The notes below the pieces were generated by a model that worked only from the letters and a program-made list of their open reading frames with translations, ran no database searches and had not been told where the DNA came from. A DNA stretch of 64,000 bases from contig NZ_JAFIDJ010000002.1 in assembly GCF_017051705.1 (NCBI RefSeq), positions 702,384 to 766,383 of the forward strand, read 5' to 3'. Below are positions 52,129 through 61,300 of this stretch, piece by piece; the first letter of the stretch is position 1, and every line of letters starts with the position of its first letter. This DNA comes from Algoriphagus lutimaris. Lineage in GTDB: Bacteria; Bacteroidota; Bacteroidia; Cytophagales; Cyclobacteriaceae. The position numbers and the translations under genes are program-made.

Positions 52129-53658
52129 TTATTTATCGCCCAAAGCTGCCATTTTAAAGCGGTCTATTTCTGGAGTGGTGTGCTCCATCTTCATTATCTC
52201 TTCCATCTTTTTCACGATTTCCGGATTTGCTTCTGCCAAATTATTTTGCTCTTTTGGGTCAACAGATAAATCGTACAATTCAATTTCCAGATTTCCTTCC
52301 TTTACGATATTCTGGCGAACAGCCTTCCATTTACCCATTCGAACAGCCTGCTGTCCTCCATACTCAGGATATTCCCAAAACAAATATTCGTGCTCTTCTT
52401 GCTCCTGACCAAGTAGTGTCGGTAAGAAGCTTTTTCCATCTGCATCGGCAGGAACTGGTATTCCCAAAAGATCACATATGGTAGGCATGACATCATAAAA
52501 GGCAGAGATATGATCAGTGGTAGAACCAGCCTGAACTTTCCCTGGCCAACTCACCAGCATCGGGATTCTGATGCCTCCTTCATATACGAAGCCTTTGGTT
52601 CTTCCATAGCCATTGGTAAATGGTTTAGAGCTTTGGAAATAATCGAAATCCACACCTCCAGTATAAGTCGGTCCATTATCGCTCGTTACGACAATGATGG
52701 TATTTTCTTCCAATCCCAATTCTTTTAGTTTATTACGTACCTCACCGATTTGTTGGTCAAGGAGGGTGATCATGGCAGCGTAGGTAGCATGTGGATATCT
52801 ATTTGGAAAGTATCCTCTGGATCCATCATACGGCACTTCATCGCCAAATTCAGATTCATACTTATCCACATCTCCCATAGGTGCCTGAAGAGGGACGTGA
52901 GGCAATGGTGAAGCATAGTACAAGAAGAAAGGCTCATCCTTGCTTTCCTCCAAGAAACTTAAAACCTTTTCGTGCATTAAGGTAGGTGCATAATCTTGCT
53001 GCTGGTATTTAGAATAGCTGGCGGGATCATTGGGATCAGCTTGCGGATCCAATTTTGTATTAGGAACCACGATCGGATTATTAAGCGGCACCTTCGTTTC
53101 ATTTTCCCACATATGTGGTGGATAAAGGTTGTGCGCTTGTCTTTGGCAGTTGTAACCATAGAAATAATCAAAGCCCATCTTTGTGGGAATACTTTCAGTG
53201 GTCGGAGCACCTAAGCCCCATTTACCCACAATTCCTGTTTTATAACCTTGGCCTTGCAAAAGTGAAGCTAGTGTAACTGTACCGGTTGGTAAAGGTCGTT
53301 GTCCCTCTAAATTGGGGTCTGCAGCAGCTTTGGCATAATCCCATACCTCACCTCTTTCTCTCCATTCGTCATTTCCACGAATATAAGCATGCCCACCATG
53401 CTTACCAGTCAATAAAATGCATCTAGCCGGAGCACAAACTGGAGCTCCAGAATAGTGATTCGTAAAGACCATTCCAGAAGCCGCCAATGCGTCGATATTA
53501 GGAGTATGAATCTTTTCCTGCCCCTGGTAACCTACTTCTCCATACCCAAGATCATCTGCTAGAATATATACGATATTAGGCTTGATGGGCTTTTCTTCAG
53601 GTGAGGAGCATCCAAAAACTAAGGCTACGGCAAATAGAGATAAAAAGATTCGATTCAT
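52129..53658 (-). CDS. Arylsulfatase, lipoprotein
   Basis: A 509-residue type I sulfatase with a lipobox (VFGC, Cys17). Metal-binding Asp35-Asp36 lie in IVYILADDLGYGEVGY, the formylglycine motif CAPAR has Cys75, and the substrate Lys is in TGIVGKWGLG. The last metal block is VTSDNGPTYTGG and the C-terminus has RMGKWKAVRQ and the VDPKEQNNLA segment. This looks like a sulfatase of the arylsulfatase A/N-acetylgalactosamine-sulfatase branch. Its start overlaps the end of the NadR-type kinase gene by four bases, so it is translated from the same message as pnuC and the kinase. Confidence 0.9.
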   Translation of the reverse strand: MNRIFLSLFAVALVFGCSSPEEKPIKPNIVYILADDLGYGEVGYQGQEKIHTPNIDALAASGMVFTNHYSGAPVCAPARCILLTGKHGGHAYIRGNDEWRERGEVWDYAKAAADPNLEGQRPLPTGTVTLASLLQGQGYKTGIVGKWGLGAPTTESIPTKMGFDYFYGYNCQRQAHNLYPPHMWENETKVPLNNPIVVPNTKLDPQADPNDPASYSKYQQQDYAPTLMHEKVLSFLEESKDEPFFLYYASPLPHVPLQAPMGDVDKYESEFGDEVPYDGSRGYFPNRYPHATYAAMITLLDQQIGEVRNKLKELGLEENTIIVVTSDNGPTYTGGVDFDYFQSSKPFTNGYGRTKGFVYEGGIRIPMLVSWPGKVQAGSTTDHISAFYDVMPTICDLLGIPVPADADGKSFLPTLLGQEQEEHEYLFWEYPEYGGQQAVRMGKWKAVRQNIVKEGNLEIELYDLSVDPKEQNNLAEANPEIVKKMEEIMKMEHTTPEIDRFKMAALGDK

Positions 53659-54194
53659 ATTGGGTTGTTTTTGTGAAGGTACTTATTGATATAATTTATT
53701 GCTTGTTCAAGTCTTGAAACCTCTTTTCCACTGACCACCTCGAATGGAAATCCGCTTTCTTGTGCAAGTTGAAAATATTTGTCAAAGAAATACTTTCTCA
53801 TTTCCAATTCTGGGTATTCCCGTTGCGGGTCAGGTTCCCATGGAAGGTCTGTGTCGGTCAATAGAATCAGACTATAAGTTCTTTTCTGGATTTGATCTAA
53901 GACCCAAGGGTCTGTTTTGTTAAATCGATGTTCGGACCAAATGTGGATAACTCGTAAATCCGTATCGCAAAAAAGGTATTTAGTCGCCTCTTGTACAAGT
54001 TGATCTTCCAGTTCCACTTGCCCTTTGGCTATTTCCAATAAATCATCGTATTGATAAGGTTTACCTAGTTTCTCCAAATATTCCCGGGCAAATTCTGGAA
54101 CCCAGGGTTCTTTAAAGGCTGTGGATAAGTCTTGACATAAGGTGCTTTTCCCTGTCGACTCTGGGCCTAGTATCAGTATTCGTTTAGGCTGCAT
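53655..54194 (-). CDS. NadR-type nicotinamide riboside kinase
   Basis: A 179-residue P-loop kinase. Walker A is GPESTGKST (10-18). The PEFAREYLEKLG segment and WSEHRFNKTDPWV with a D-Y-P-like region (DLPWEPDPQREYPE) are characteristic of the C-terminal kinase of NadR, which phosphorylates nicotinamide riboside to NMN. The N-terminal adenylyltransferase and repressor domains of enterobacterial NadR are absent, as often in Bacteroidota. It overlaps pnuC by 11 bases and the downstream arylsulfatase by four, so all three are translationally coupled. Confidence 0.85.
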   Translation of the reverse strand: MQPKRILILGPESTGKSTLCQDLSTAFKEPWVPEFAREYLEKLGKPYQYDDLLEIAKGQVELEDQLVQEATKYLFCDTDLRVIHIWSEHRFNKTDPWVLDQIQKRTYSLILLTDTDLPWEPDPQREYPELEMRKYFFDKYFQLAQESGFPFEVVSGKEVSRLEQAINYINKYLHKNNPI

Positions 54195-54798
54195 AACTTC
54201 TTTCAGATTTTATCCAAGCTAGCAAGCCCATTATTGCCAGCACCGTGAAAAACGTAAACTGGAAGGAAGTTAAAATTAACCCCTTGTAAAAATAAAGTGG
54301 GATGGAAACCAAATCCGTAATAATCCAAAAAATCCAGTTTTCCACTTTCTTTTTTGCCATCAGCCACATCCCAACAAAAGCAGAGGCAGTAGTGAATGAA
54401 TCCCAATAGGGCACATCACTATCCGTAAATTGGGATAAGATCAAGTACAAGACCAAATAGGAAAATAAGAAAAGGACGATTGAAAAAAACCAACCGGAAG
54501 GCTTCAACCATGTAACCGGTAAGACAGTTTCTCCTTCTTTAGGGTGCGTCCAAACATACCATCCATAGATGGACATGCTAAAATAATAGGCATTGATCCC
54601 CATATCTGCATATAGCTTGTATTGAAAGCAGATCCATACATAAATTAAAGTAGAGATGATACCCGTTGGATACACCCAAATGTTTTCTTTGATGGAATAA
54701 AAAACAGAAGCGATGCCAAAAAAGACAGCGATCCCCTCCAGCAAGCTCATCTGCTGTAAGCCTTTTATTAAACCATCAAGGAGCCATTGGATTTCCAT
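54184..54798 (-). CDS. pnuC: Nicotinamide riboside transporter PnuC
   Basis: A 204-residue membrane protein of the PnuC/SWEET-like family with about seven hydrophobic helices. The family block NIWVYPTGIISTLIYVWICF followed by KLYADMGINAYYF and YGWYVW is clear. PnuC admits vitamin B3-type nucleosides by facilitated diffusion, and the coupled NadR-type kinase traps the substrate as NMN. In Bacteroidota similar transporters with a thiamin pyrophosphokinase partner carry thiamin instead. Here the kinase partner argues for nicotinamide riboside. No riboswitch-like sequence was seen in the 89 bases upstream. Confidence 0.9.
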   Translation of the reverse strand: MEIQWLLDGLIKGLQQMSLLEGIAVFFGIASVFYSIKENIWVYPTGIISTLIYVWICFQYKLYADMGINAYYFSMSIYGWYVWTHPKEGETVLPVTWLKPSGWFFSIVLFLFSYLVLYLILSQFTDSDVPYWDSFTTASAFVGMWLMAKKKVENWIFWIITDLVSIPLYFYKGLILTSFQFTFFTVLAIMGLLAWIKSERSYAA

Positions 54799-54837
54799 TA
54801 CACGAAATAAAGAAAATAAACTTGAATCCTATCATAT

Positions 54838-54866
54838 AAAAAAAGCGAGATTGAATCTCGCTTTTT
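54838..54866 (-). terminator. Terminator after the kelch-like lipoprotein gene
   Basis: AAAAAGCGAGAT pairs with ATCTCGCTTTTT around a three-base loop, and the T run on the minus strand continues (GCTTTTTTTAT). It separates the kelch-like lipoprotein gene from pnuC. Confidence 0.85.
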
Positions 54867-54887
54867 ACTCAGCAGAAATTTAAATTT

Positions 54888-56444
54888 TTACTGGGTATTT
54901 GGGTCTGCTTTAGTTGCAAAGCTTGCTGGTATGGCTCCGGAGGGAGTCTTAGTCACATAAACTGCAAAGATCGAATTACTAGCCCAAGTACCCTGGTTTG
55001 GAATTTTGGGCAAGGGCGCTGCTGCTTCAATCCCTCCAAGAATATATCCTGCAAGAACTTTCTCTCCGTTTGAAAGCCCACTCAACTTTAAGATTCCATT
55101 GCTTGTAGCCTTTCCTTCACTTTCAAGTTTTCGGTTTCCGATAAAGGTAACACTCGCTCCAAGAAGTCTATTATTTTTAATCGGCTCAGAATTAATATAC
55201 TCAGAATAAGTTCCATCTGCTGATTCTATGAAGGTACTTATATCTGCCACGAAGGGGATTCCGTCATTTCTACCTTGGGCGGTTGCCAGATCGTAGATTG
55301 CTTTTTGAGTTGAGTCTTGGGAATAGTAATACAATCCTATTCCACCAAACATGGTCCTATAAATAGATTTATTATCTGCCTCATCATCGTAAATTGAAAT
55401 AATCGGGCATTCATATTGGCTAAACTTCTGATGAACATCCTTATTCACCACAGGATTTTGGGGGCCAGTAATATAGATAGGGTAATCATATCCTCCGATG
55501 ATACCTGGAGGAAATACACCTCCCAAAGCAGTAATTCTTTCTTGTCCAGTACTTGGATCAATGTCTTCGATAATGTTTCCGTCTCTTCGATGAAAAGGTC
55601 GATCTGGATCTGGACTAGTTGATGTACCATAGGTTAATATATCCAAAGACCCTGGTTTTAAGGTAAATACCCTTACTTCTTCGGTATATTCCTGAGTAAA
55701 ATCAGTTCCACCAAATGCTCGATATTGACCATCAAAGCGCTGACCAAAGACTAAATAAAATCTTCCATTAAGTTTAATTAGATCTCCTCCTGTCACAGCA
55801 AATCGGTCATCTTCTCCATATTCCATAAGGGCCTCCATTTCACTTGCGGAAGCTCCATTTTTGATTGCTTGAGTTACTGCTTCAAGTTTGAACCGAATGA
55901 TACTAGGAAAAGTCTTCATATCGGAACCGTCGGCCTTCCATCCATAGCCTCCGATCACATACACTTCATCCGTGTCTTCATCATGGTATCCCTGCAAATT
56001 ATTGGATTGTAAAGGAGCGGACAGCTCATCTTTCAACCCATTTACATCGAAAGACCAAAAGTCTCCTGTCTCAGGGTTAATAACATAAAGAAAGTTGTTG
56101 GCACTATCTGGAATAAAATTATTCTCAGGAGCAGCTTTAAAAGTATGTAATCCTTGCCTTCTTCCTCCGACTATTAATATTTCTCCCGCCTGATTAACAG
56201 CACTTGTATAGGATTGCAATCCAGGAAGCGCAGGTTTATTAGAAAATTCTTGCTCCACAAATTCTATCGTATAAGGCAAAACATCCTGTTGAATATTTGG
56301 ATCTGGCACACTCGTTTGTACCATCATAATCCCTTGAGCTTCTTCAGAAGTTTGTGAACCTCCGCTTCCCGAGTTTTCACAGGAGGAAAATACAACACTG
56401 GCTAACCCCACCAATCCAATATATTTTAAAATAAATTTATTCAT
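54888..56444 (-). CDS. Kelch-like beta-propeller lipoprotein
   Basis: A 518-residue lipoprotein (lipobox VVFSSC, Cys22) with a Ser/Gly-rich linker after the Cys. Kelch-like repeats are visible: AVNQAGEILIVGGRRQG (about 83-100), DEVYVIGGYGW (about 165-176), GRFYLVFGQRFDGQYRAFGG (about 230-250) and ITALGGVFPPG (about 300-312). The GG-hydrophobic-aromatic pattern fits a beta propeller. No enzymatic motif is apparent. Its start overlaps the end of the VioB-like gene by four bases, so the two proteins are made together. It may be a cell-surface binding or scaffold protein for whatever the VioB-like protein does. Confidence 0.65.
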   Translation of the reverse strand: MNKFILKYIGLVGLASVVFSSCENSGSGGSQTSEEAQGIMMVQTSVPDPNIQQDVLPYTIEFVEQEFSNKPALPGLQSYTSAVNQAGEILIVGGRRQGLHTFKAAPENNFIPDSANNFLYVINPETGDFWSFDVNGLKDELSAPLQSNNLQGYHDEDTDEVYVIGGYGWKADGSDMKTFPSIIRFKLEAVTQAIKNGASASEMEALMEYGEDDRFAVTGGDLIKLNGRFYLVFGQRFDGQYRAFGGTDFTQEYTEEVRVFTLKPGSLDILTYGTSTSPDPDRPFHRRDGNIIEDIDPSTGQERITALGGVFPPGIIGGYDYPIYITGPQNPVVNKDVHQKFSQYECPIISIYDDEADNKSIYRTMFGGIGLYYYSQDSTQKAIYDLATAQGRNDGIPFVADISTFIESADGTYSEYINSEPIKNNRLLGASVTFIGNRKLESEGKATSNGILKLSGLSNGEKVLAGYILGGIEAAAPLPKIPNQGTWASNSIFAVYVTKTPSGAIPASFATKADPNTQ

Positions 56445-58255
56445 GATTCTTGATTGTTTGGTCCAGTGGCTGTGCCGTTTTGGAGATTAAAAATAAAATT
56501 TAAGACAGTATCTCTTTTTGCCTTTGACAAATCCCGCGTTACAGGCATATACCTGGTGTCATTCTCATCTCTGGTCATAAAAAACCCTATCGCACCTGCC
56601 TTTATTCCATGCGAAGGAGGGGTATTTGGACCATACATATGATTCCATGGGGGGTTTTTCGCAAAGACTTCAAAGGATTTGAAATCAATAAGATTTATTT
56701 TTTCCGTCATTCCTGGAAACAACTTCACATAAGGGGCTAATATATCTTGAACATCTTCCCACTTTGGATTTTTTTTGACTTTATAATCTGACCAAGCAAG
56801 GCATGAGATCATAGCACTTTGGGAAATGCTAGAAGGAACTGGATAATCCGCATCATATAGGTTGATAAAATATAATTGGCCATCCAATTGGGGAGTTCTA
56901 AATCCTGGATCTTTAAGCACTACAATAGAAACTGTTGCAAAACCTAAAGAGTCAGTCTCTGTGATGGTTGCATCAATAGCTCCAAATGCCTGAGGAGTAT
57001 TTCCGGGATTCGAGGGAGGAACTGTTGCGCCCGGAGTGTTTCCATGAACACTCACAATTTGAACACCTAACTTTTTCCCAGGAACAGGTTTCCCTAGCCT
57101 ACTAACATAAACTTTAGTTGTTGCGACACTGCCAGGAGATCCTTCAAGTCGAATCGGCCTGACTTCTACTTCAATATTTACAGGGGTAATATCTTCAACA
57201 AATATCTCGGAGGGTCCAATATCTGTCCTGGATATCTGTAGGCTTAATGCTGATGAATTAAGGGCAGTAATCTGATCATCACTTAGTGGTATCTGAACTA
57301 TGTGGGAATAAGTATTAAAACAATATTCTAAATAGTCTACCTCTCCTATTAAAATTGGATCTGCATGGTCAGGCTTAATCCAAGCCGTCAAAGTTCCTAA
57401 ATCTACTGGTGGACCTCCTGCATTCTTTCTGCAAATTCCATTTGCCAAGTCCAGAATCAAAAATTTTCTTTCCTCATCAATTGTAAAGGGACAATTGTTA
57501 AACATTGGATAATGCCAAGGATCACTTTTATCTTGAGGTCTCCCATTCAGTATTCTTACACCAGGACTATAAAGCGGTTCATTTGCAAAAACCGGCCCCA
57601 AAGACCCCGTAATTCTTCCAGTTTGATATTGCTTATCCTCAGGGACATTTCTATATCCATCCACAACAAATCGAATAGACACCAAGTAATTTCCATTTTC
57701 TTGCAATGTCCTGGATTTCAACTCTTTTAATACCGGAGAAACCTCATCACTAGGCCAAGAGGAAAAAGGTACCCGTATAATGGATTGGTAAACACCACTT
57801 GCATTCATATCCCCTCCAAAACTATCCATTTGATAATCAGCATCTTGCCAACTCCTTGTCGCCAGAACAGATACCCACCATAATTGATTAAGCACAGCAG
57901 GGTCAATCAATCCTGTAAGACTGATAGAATCAGAAATTGGAATGCTTACTTCCATTCCATAAATAGTGGGCACTCCTTGTTGGTATACATCAATATCAGC
58001 AATTTTAGCAGCTGATGGTTGATCTGTAGTGATAAATGGAAGCCCTAAGATTGGATCTTGAATTTCACCATCCTTTCCTATTGTAGAAACTATACTACAA
58101 TCTTGGAGTTGAAACTTATGAAGTCCTTTTGGATTCTGCCATGGGGAAGGAACAGTATTGTCAACTTCATAATGGGTAGGATCATTGTTTACAGTAGAAG
58201 GATCGGTAAAAAATCGACCGTAAAAATTAATCCTCGGATAAGATAAATAACTCAT
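56441..58255 (-). CDS. VioB/RebD N-terminal-like protein lacking the ferritin-like domain
   Basis: A 604-residue protein without signal peptide. The N-terminus SYLSYPRINFYGRFFTDPS followed by TVNNDP resembles the opening of VioB and RebD/StaD, which make the iminophenyl-pyruvate dimer in violacein/rebeccamycin biosynthesis. The end, RYMPVTRDLSKAKRDTVLNF (568-587), resembles the segment YMPSTRELSxxK of VioB that precedes its C-terminal ferritin-like catalytic domain. Here the protein stops there, so the ferritin-like domain is absent. An Ig-like region (about 385-470) lies between. This is a recalled similarity, not an alignment. The start ATG is 62 bases from the stop of the cyclase gene. No dimer synthesis activity can be assumed. 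Confidence 0.5.
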   Translation of the reverse strand: MSYLSYPRINFYGRFFTDPSTVNNDPTHYEVDNTVPSPWQNPKGLHKFQLQDCSIVSTIGKDGEIQDPILGLPFITTDQPSAAKIADIDVYQQGVPTIYGMEVSIPISDSISLTGLIDPAVLNQLWWVSVLATRSWQDADYQMDSFGGDMNASGVYQSIIRVPFSSWPSDEVSPVLKELKSRTLQENGNYLVSIRFVVDGYRNVPEDKQYQTGRITGSLGPVFANEPLYSPGVRILNGRPQDKSDPWHYPMFNNCPFTIDEERKFLILDLANGICRKNAGGPPVDLGTLTAWIKPDHADPILIGEVDYLEYCFNTYSHIVQIPLSDDQITALNSSALSLQISRTDIGPSEIFVEDITPVNIEVEVRPIRLEGSPGSVATTKVYVSRLGKPVPGKKLGVQIVSVHGNTPGATVPPSNPGNTPQAFGAIDATITETDSLGFATVSIVVLKDPGFRTPQLDGQLYFINLYDADYPVPSSISQSAMISCLAWSDYKVKKNPKWEDVQDILAPYVKLFPGMTEKINLIDFKSFEVFAKNPPWNHMYGPNTPPSHGIKAGAIGFFMTRDENDTRYMPVTRDLSKAKRDTVLNFIFNLQNGTATGPNNQES

Positions 58256-58297
58256 AATAAACTAATTACAATTTTTAATAAAATATTATACTCGAAA

Positions 58298-58319
58298 AAT
58301 CCATCTAAATAGATGGATT
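58298..58319 (-). terminator. Weak terminator after the cyclase gene
   Basis: AATCCATCT (58298-58306) pairs with AGATGGATT (58311-58319) over a four-base loop. On the minus strand it is followed by a TTTTT run ending at 58294-58298 and overlaps the cyclase stop codon. It is a possible partial terminator between the cyclase gene and the VioB-like gene. Confidence 0.5.
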
Positions 58320-61300
58320 AAATTTTAGAATCAACAAAATACATTTCTACCTGACCTTTGTTTTTAACCTTGATTTTTCCCCGAGGCGTACAGTTAAATT
58401 TATCTTTGATCAGCTCATAGGTTTGCCCACTAATATTAATTTTTCCAGACTCTCCTGCAGTTTCCATTCGTGAGGCAACATTCACAGTATCTCCCCAGAT
58501 GTCGTATGCAAACTTTTTGATCCCAACGATCCCTGCAATGACAGGCCCAGTATGGATTCCAATCCGCATACCGATCGGCGGTTTTCCTTCAGAAATCTTT
58601 GATTTCATATGCTCCTGTATGAATTCATTAATTTCAAAAGCAGCTAAAATAATATTAGAGGCATCAAACTCTTTGGTAAAATTCAATCCGCCGGCACACA
58701 TGTAGCTATCTCCGACTGTCTTAATTTTTTCGATCCCATATCGATCAACAATTCGGTCAAATTCACAGTAGAAATAGTTTAACTCAGCCACTAATTCTTC
58801 CGCCGTGAGGACTTCACATAATCCGGAAAAATTTACAATGTCAGTAAACATGACACTTACATCATCGAAATTACGAGCCTTTGACATCCCATTATTTTTC
58901 AGTTCACTGGCTATTTCTGGAGGCAAAATATTCAATAGTAATTCCTCAGATTTTTCCTTCTCCTCATTAAGCTGTTTGGTTCTCAATCGAATTTTATCCT
59001 CCATATTTTGATAAAGCATCGCATTCTCCAAAGAAATGGCCATTTGGCTTGAAAGGATATTGATCAGGTTTAAGCGTTCAATTGTAAATGCCCCTTCAAT
59101 CAAGTTATTTTCCAGGTAAATGATCCCAGTCACTTCACTTTGTTTCATCAAAGGAACAATCATTATAGATTTGAGCTTTTCTTTTAGAATGTACGGATCC
59201 TTTCTAAATCGCTTGTCCTGAACTGCATTTTCCAAAATGACACTCTCCTTATTCTTCAAAGCATACAAGACCACCTCTTTTGCTATAGATTCGAAACTTT
59301 TCAGAGGGAGGTTTTCAAATAAATTTGGCTCATCATTTTTAGTACAGGATTCAGATTGGACTGTGAATTCATTCTCAGTTTTCAACAATAAAACCATGCG
59401 TTGAGCCCCGGCATTTTCGATGATAATCTTCATCAAAATTTTAAGCAAATCCTTTAATTTGATCTCCTTTGAAATTGCTTCTGAGGACTTCAGCACGGAT
59501 TTCAAATCCAAATCATTATTCGAAAATTTTTGACTTACTCCTTTCTCATCTGCACGTTGCCCAAATCTGAATTCCATTCGGGAAAAATTACTCGAACTCC
59601 TTTTTGAAGCCATTAAATCAACGATACCTTTGGCTCCTAACAGATTATATAGATACTCGGCATCACTCAAATGAATTGCTGCTATTTTCTTTTTCCCATC
59701 TTTCAAATTCAATTCAAACAGGCGACGGTTAACCAATGCCTGGATCTGTAGATACTCGTTCTTTTCAGAACAATTTAACGCCTCATAATATTCAGATTGA
59801 GCCTTTTCTAAATCCCCTTGAATCAAAGCTAGTTCAGCAGAAAGAAGTCTATATTTATGTTCAAAATTTGAGGAACTTTGCTGCGTATATTTTTTGAATT
59901 TTTTGACAATAGATGAAAGTGCCCTCTTCCACTTTAAGTTATTTACCCTATTTGCATTCGGGATCAGACAGGCTAAAATCAATCCTTTGTAAAAATAATG
60001 CTCCGCAGTATGCAGCATCCCGGGAGAATCCTTCAAGTAAATGTCCGAAGTAAGAGAGACCTCATAGGCTTTTTCATATTCCTCCCATAAATAAAGGGAC
60101 TGCATCTTATTGATATAATAAAAGTGTGCAAAATGCCTTGAGTTAAAGTTTTCTAACTTTTTTACATACTCATTTTCATTAAAACCCTCATCAGAAAACG
60201 AATCAATTGAATTTGTTTTGCCCTGCAGATTTTTAATGGACTGAGAAATCGCACTCATGGTGAGAATCCCCTCCTCAATTTGAAATCTTTTTAAGAAATC
60301 TAAATACGAGTTACATGACTCAAGAACCAGATCATACTGAACTCCTCTCATAAAATAACTTTGCACCATCGCACAACTCGCACAGCTGGCATGAAATAAA
60401 TCTCCTACCTCCAATCCAGCCTCGTACGCGGTTAACCAATACCCTTCCATTTCCTTGGCAGGTTTTTTCCATGGAATTGCAAAGTACCCAGTTACAAAAT
60501 TTACCTCAGCTCTTGCACCATAATTCTGGTATTTATCAACTAAACCTAGGGTGAGCTGCCCTATCTTATATCCTGTTGTTCTAAAACCCAGGATACCGCT
60601 ATGAAAAACGGGGCCAAAACCAAGAAAACCGATAAAGCCTCCATCTGTATTGCCATGTTTTAAGCATAAGTTTACCATGATCGCGCAAACCAATACACAT
60701 AATTCCGGCTTAATTTGAAATGCAGATTGACCAGCTGCAGCCATCAGAAGAATAGCCGTTTTAAGCTTTTCATCCGACATCTCCGGAAGGTCAATCAACT
60801 CCTCCACATCCCTTTTACCCATCATGGCTTTGTATTTCACGAACTCAATCGCTAGGCTAGGAGGCGAGAAACTAGCCGGAATACTCACTCCTAATTCGGA
60901 TGTTACTTCCCTACAAACCTTATATGCTGCCTCAAAATTTCTGATATTATTGTAAAACTGAATTTTTCGAATGGTGATTTTTGCTTTTTCTATTACATCC
61001 TCTGCATTGTTTAGGGCCTCATCAAAATAATCTACTACATAGGTGTTATTTCCAGCTAGATGTTCGGATTCAGCCCTTTGCAAATTCAAATCCCGTAGGG
61101 TTTCTCTAGAGACGTTCAGATTTTTAGACTGAACCAATTCCATTGCATTTTTTATATAGCTCAATCCTGATTCATAGGCATTCGCATATTTTGCTCGGAT
61201 GCTTGCAGAAATATTCAATTCTACCAATTTCTTTAATAAATCCTGATCAAGAATAAGTTCTTGGGCATAATTAAGATGATCAGTAACTATGTAGACATAG

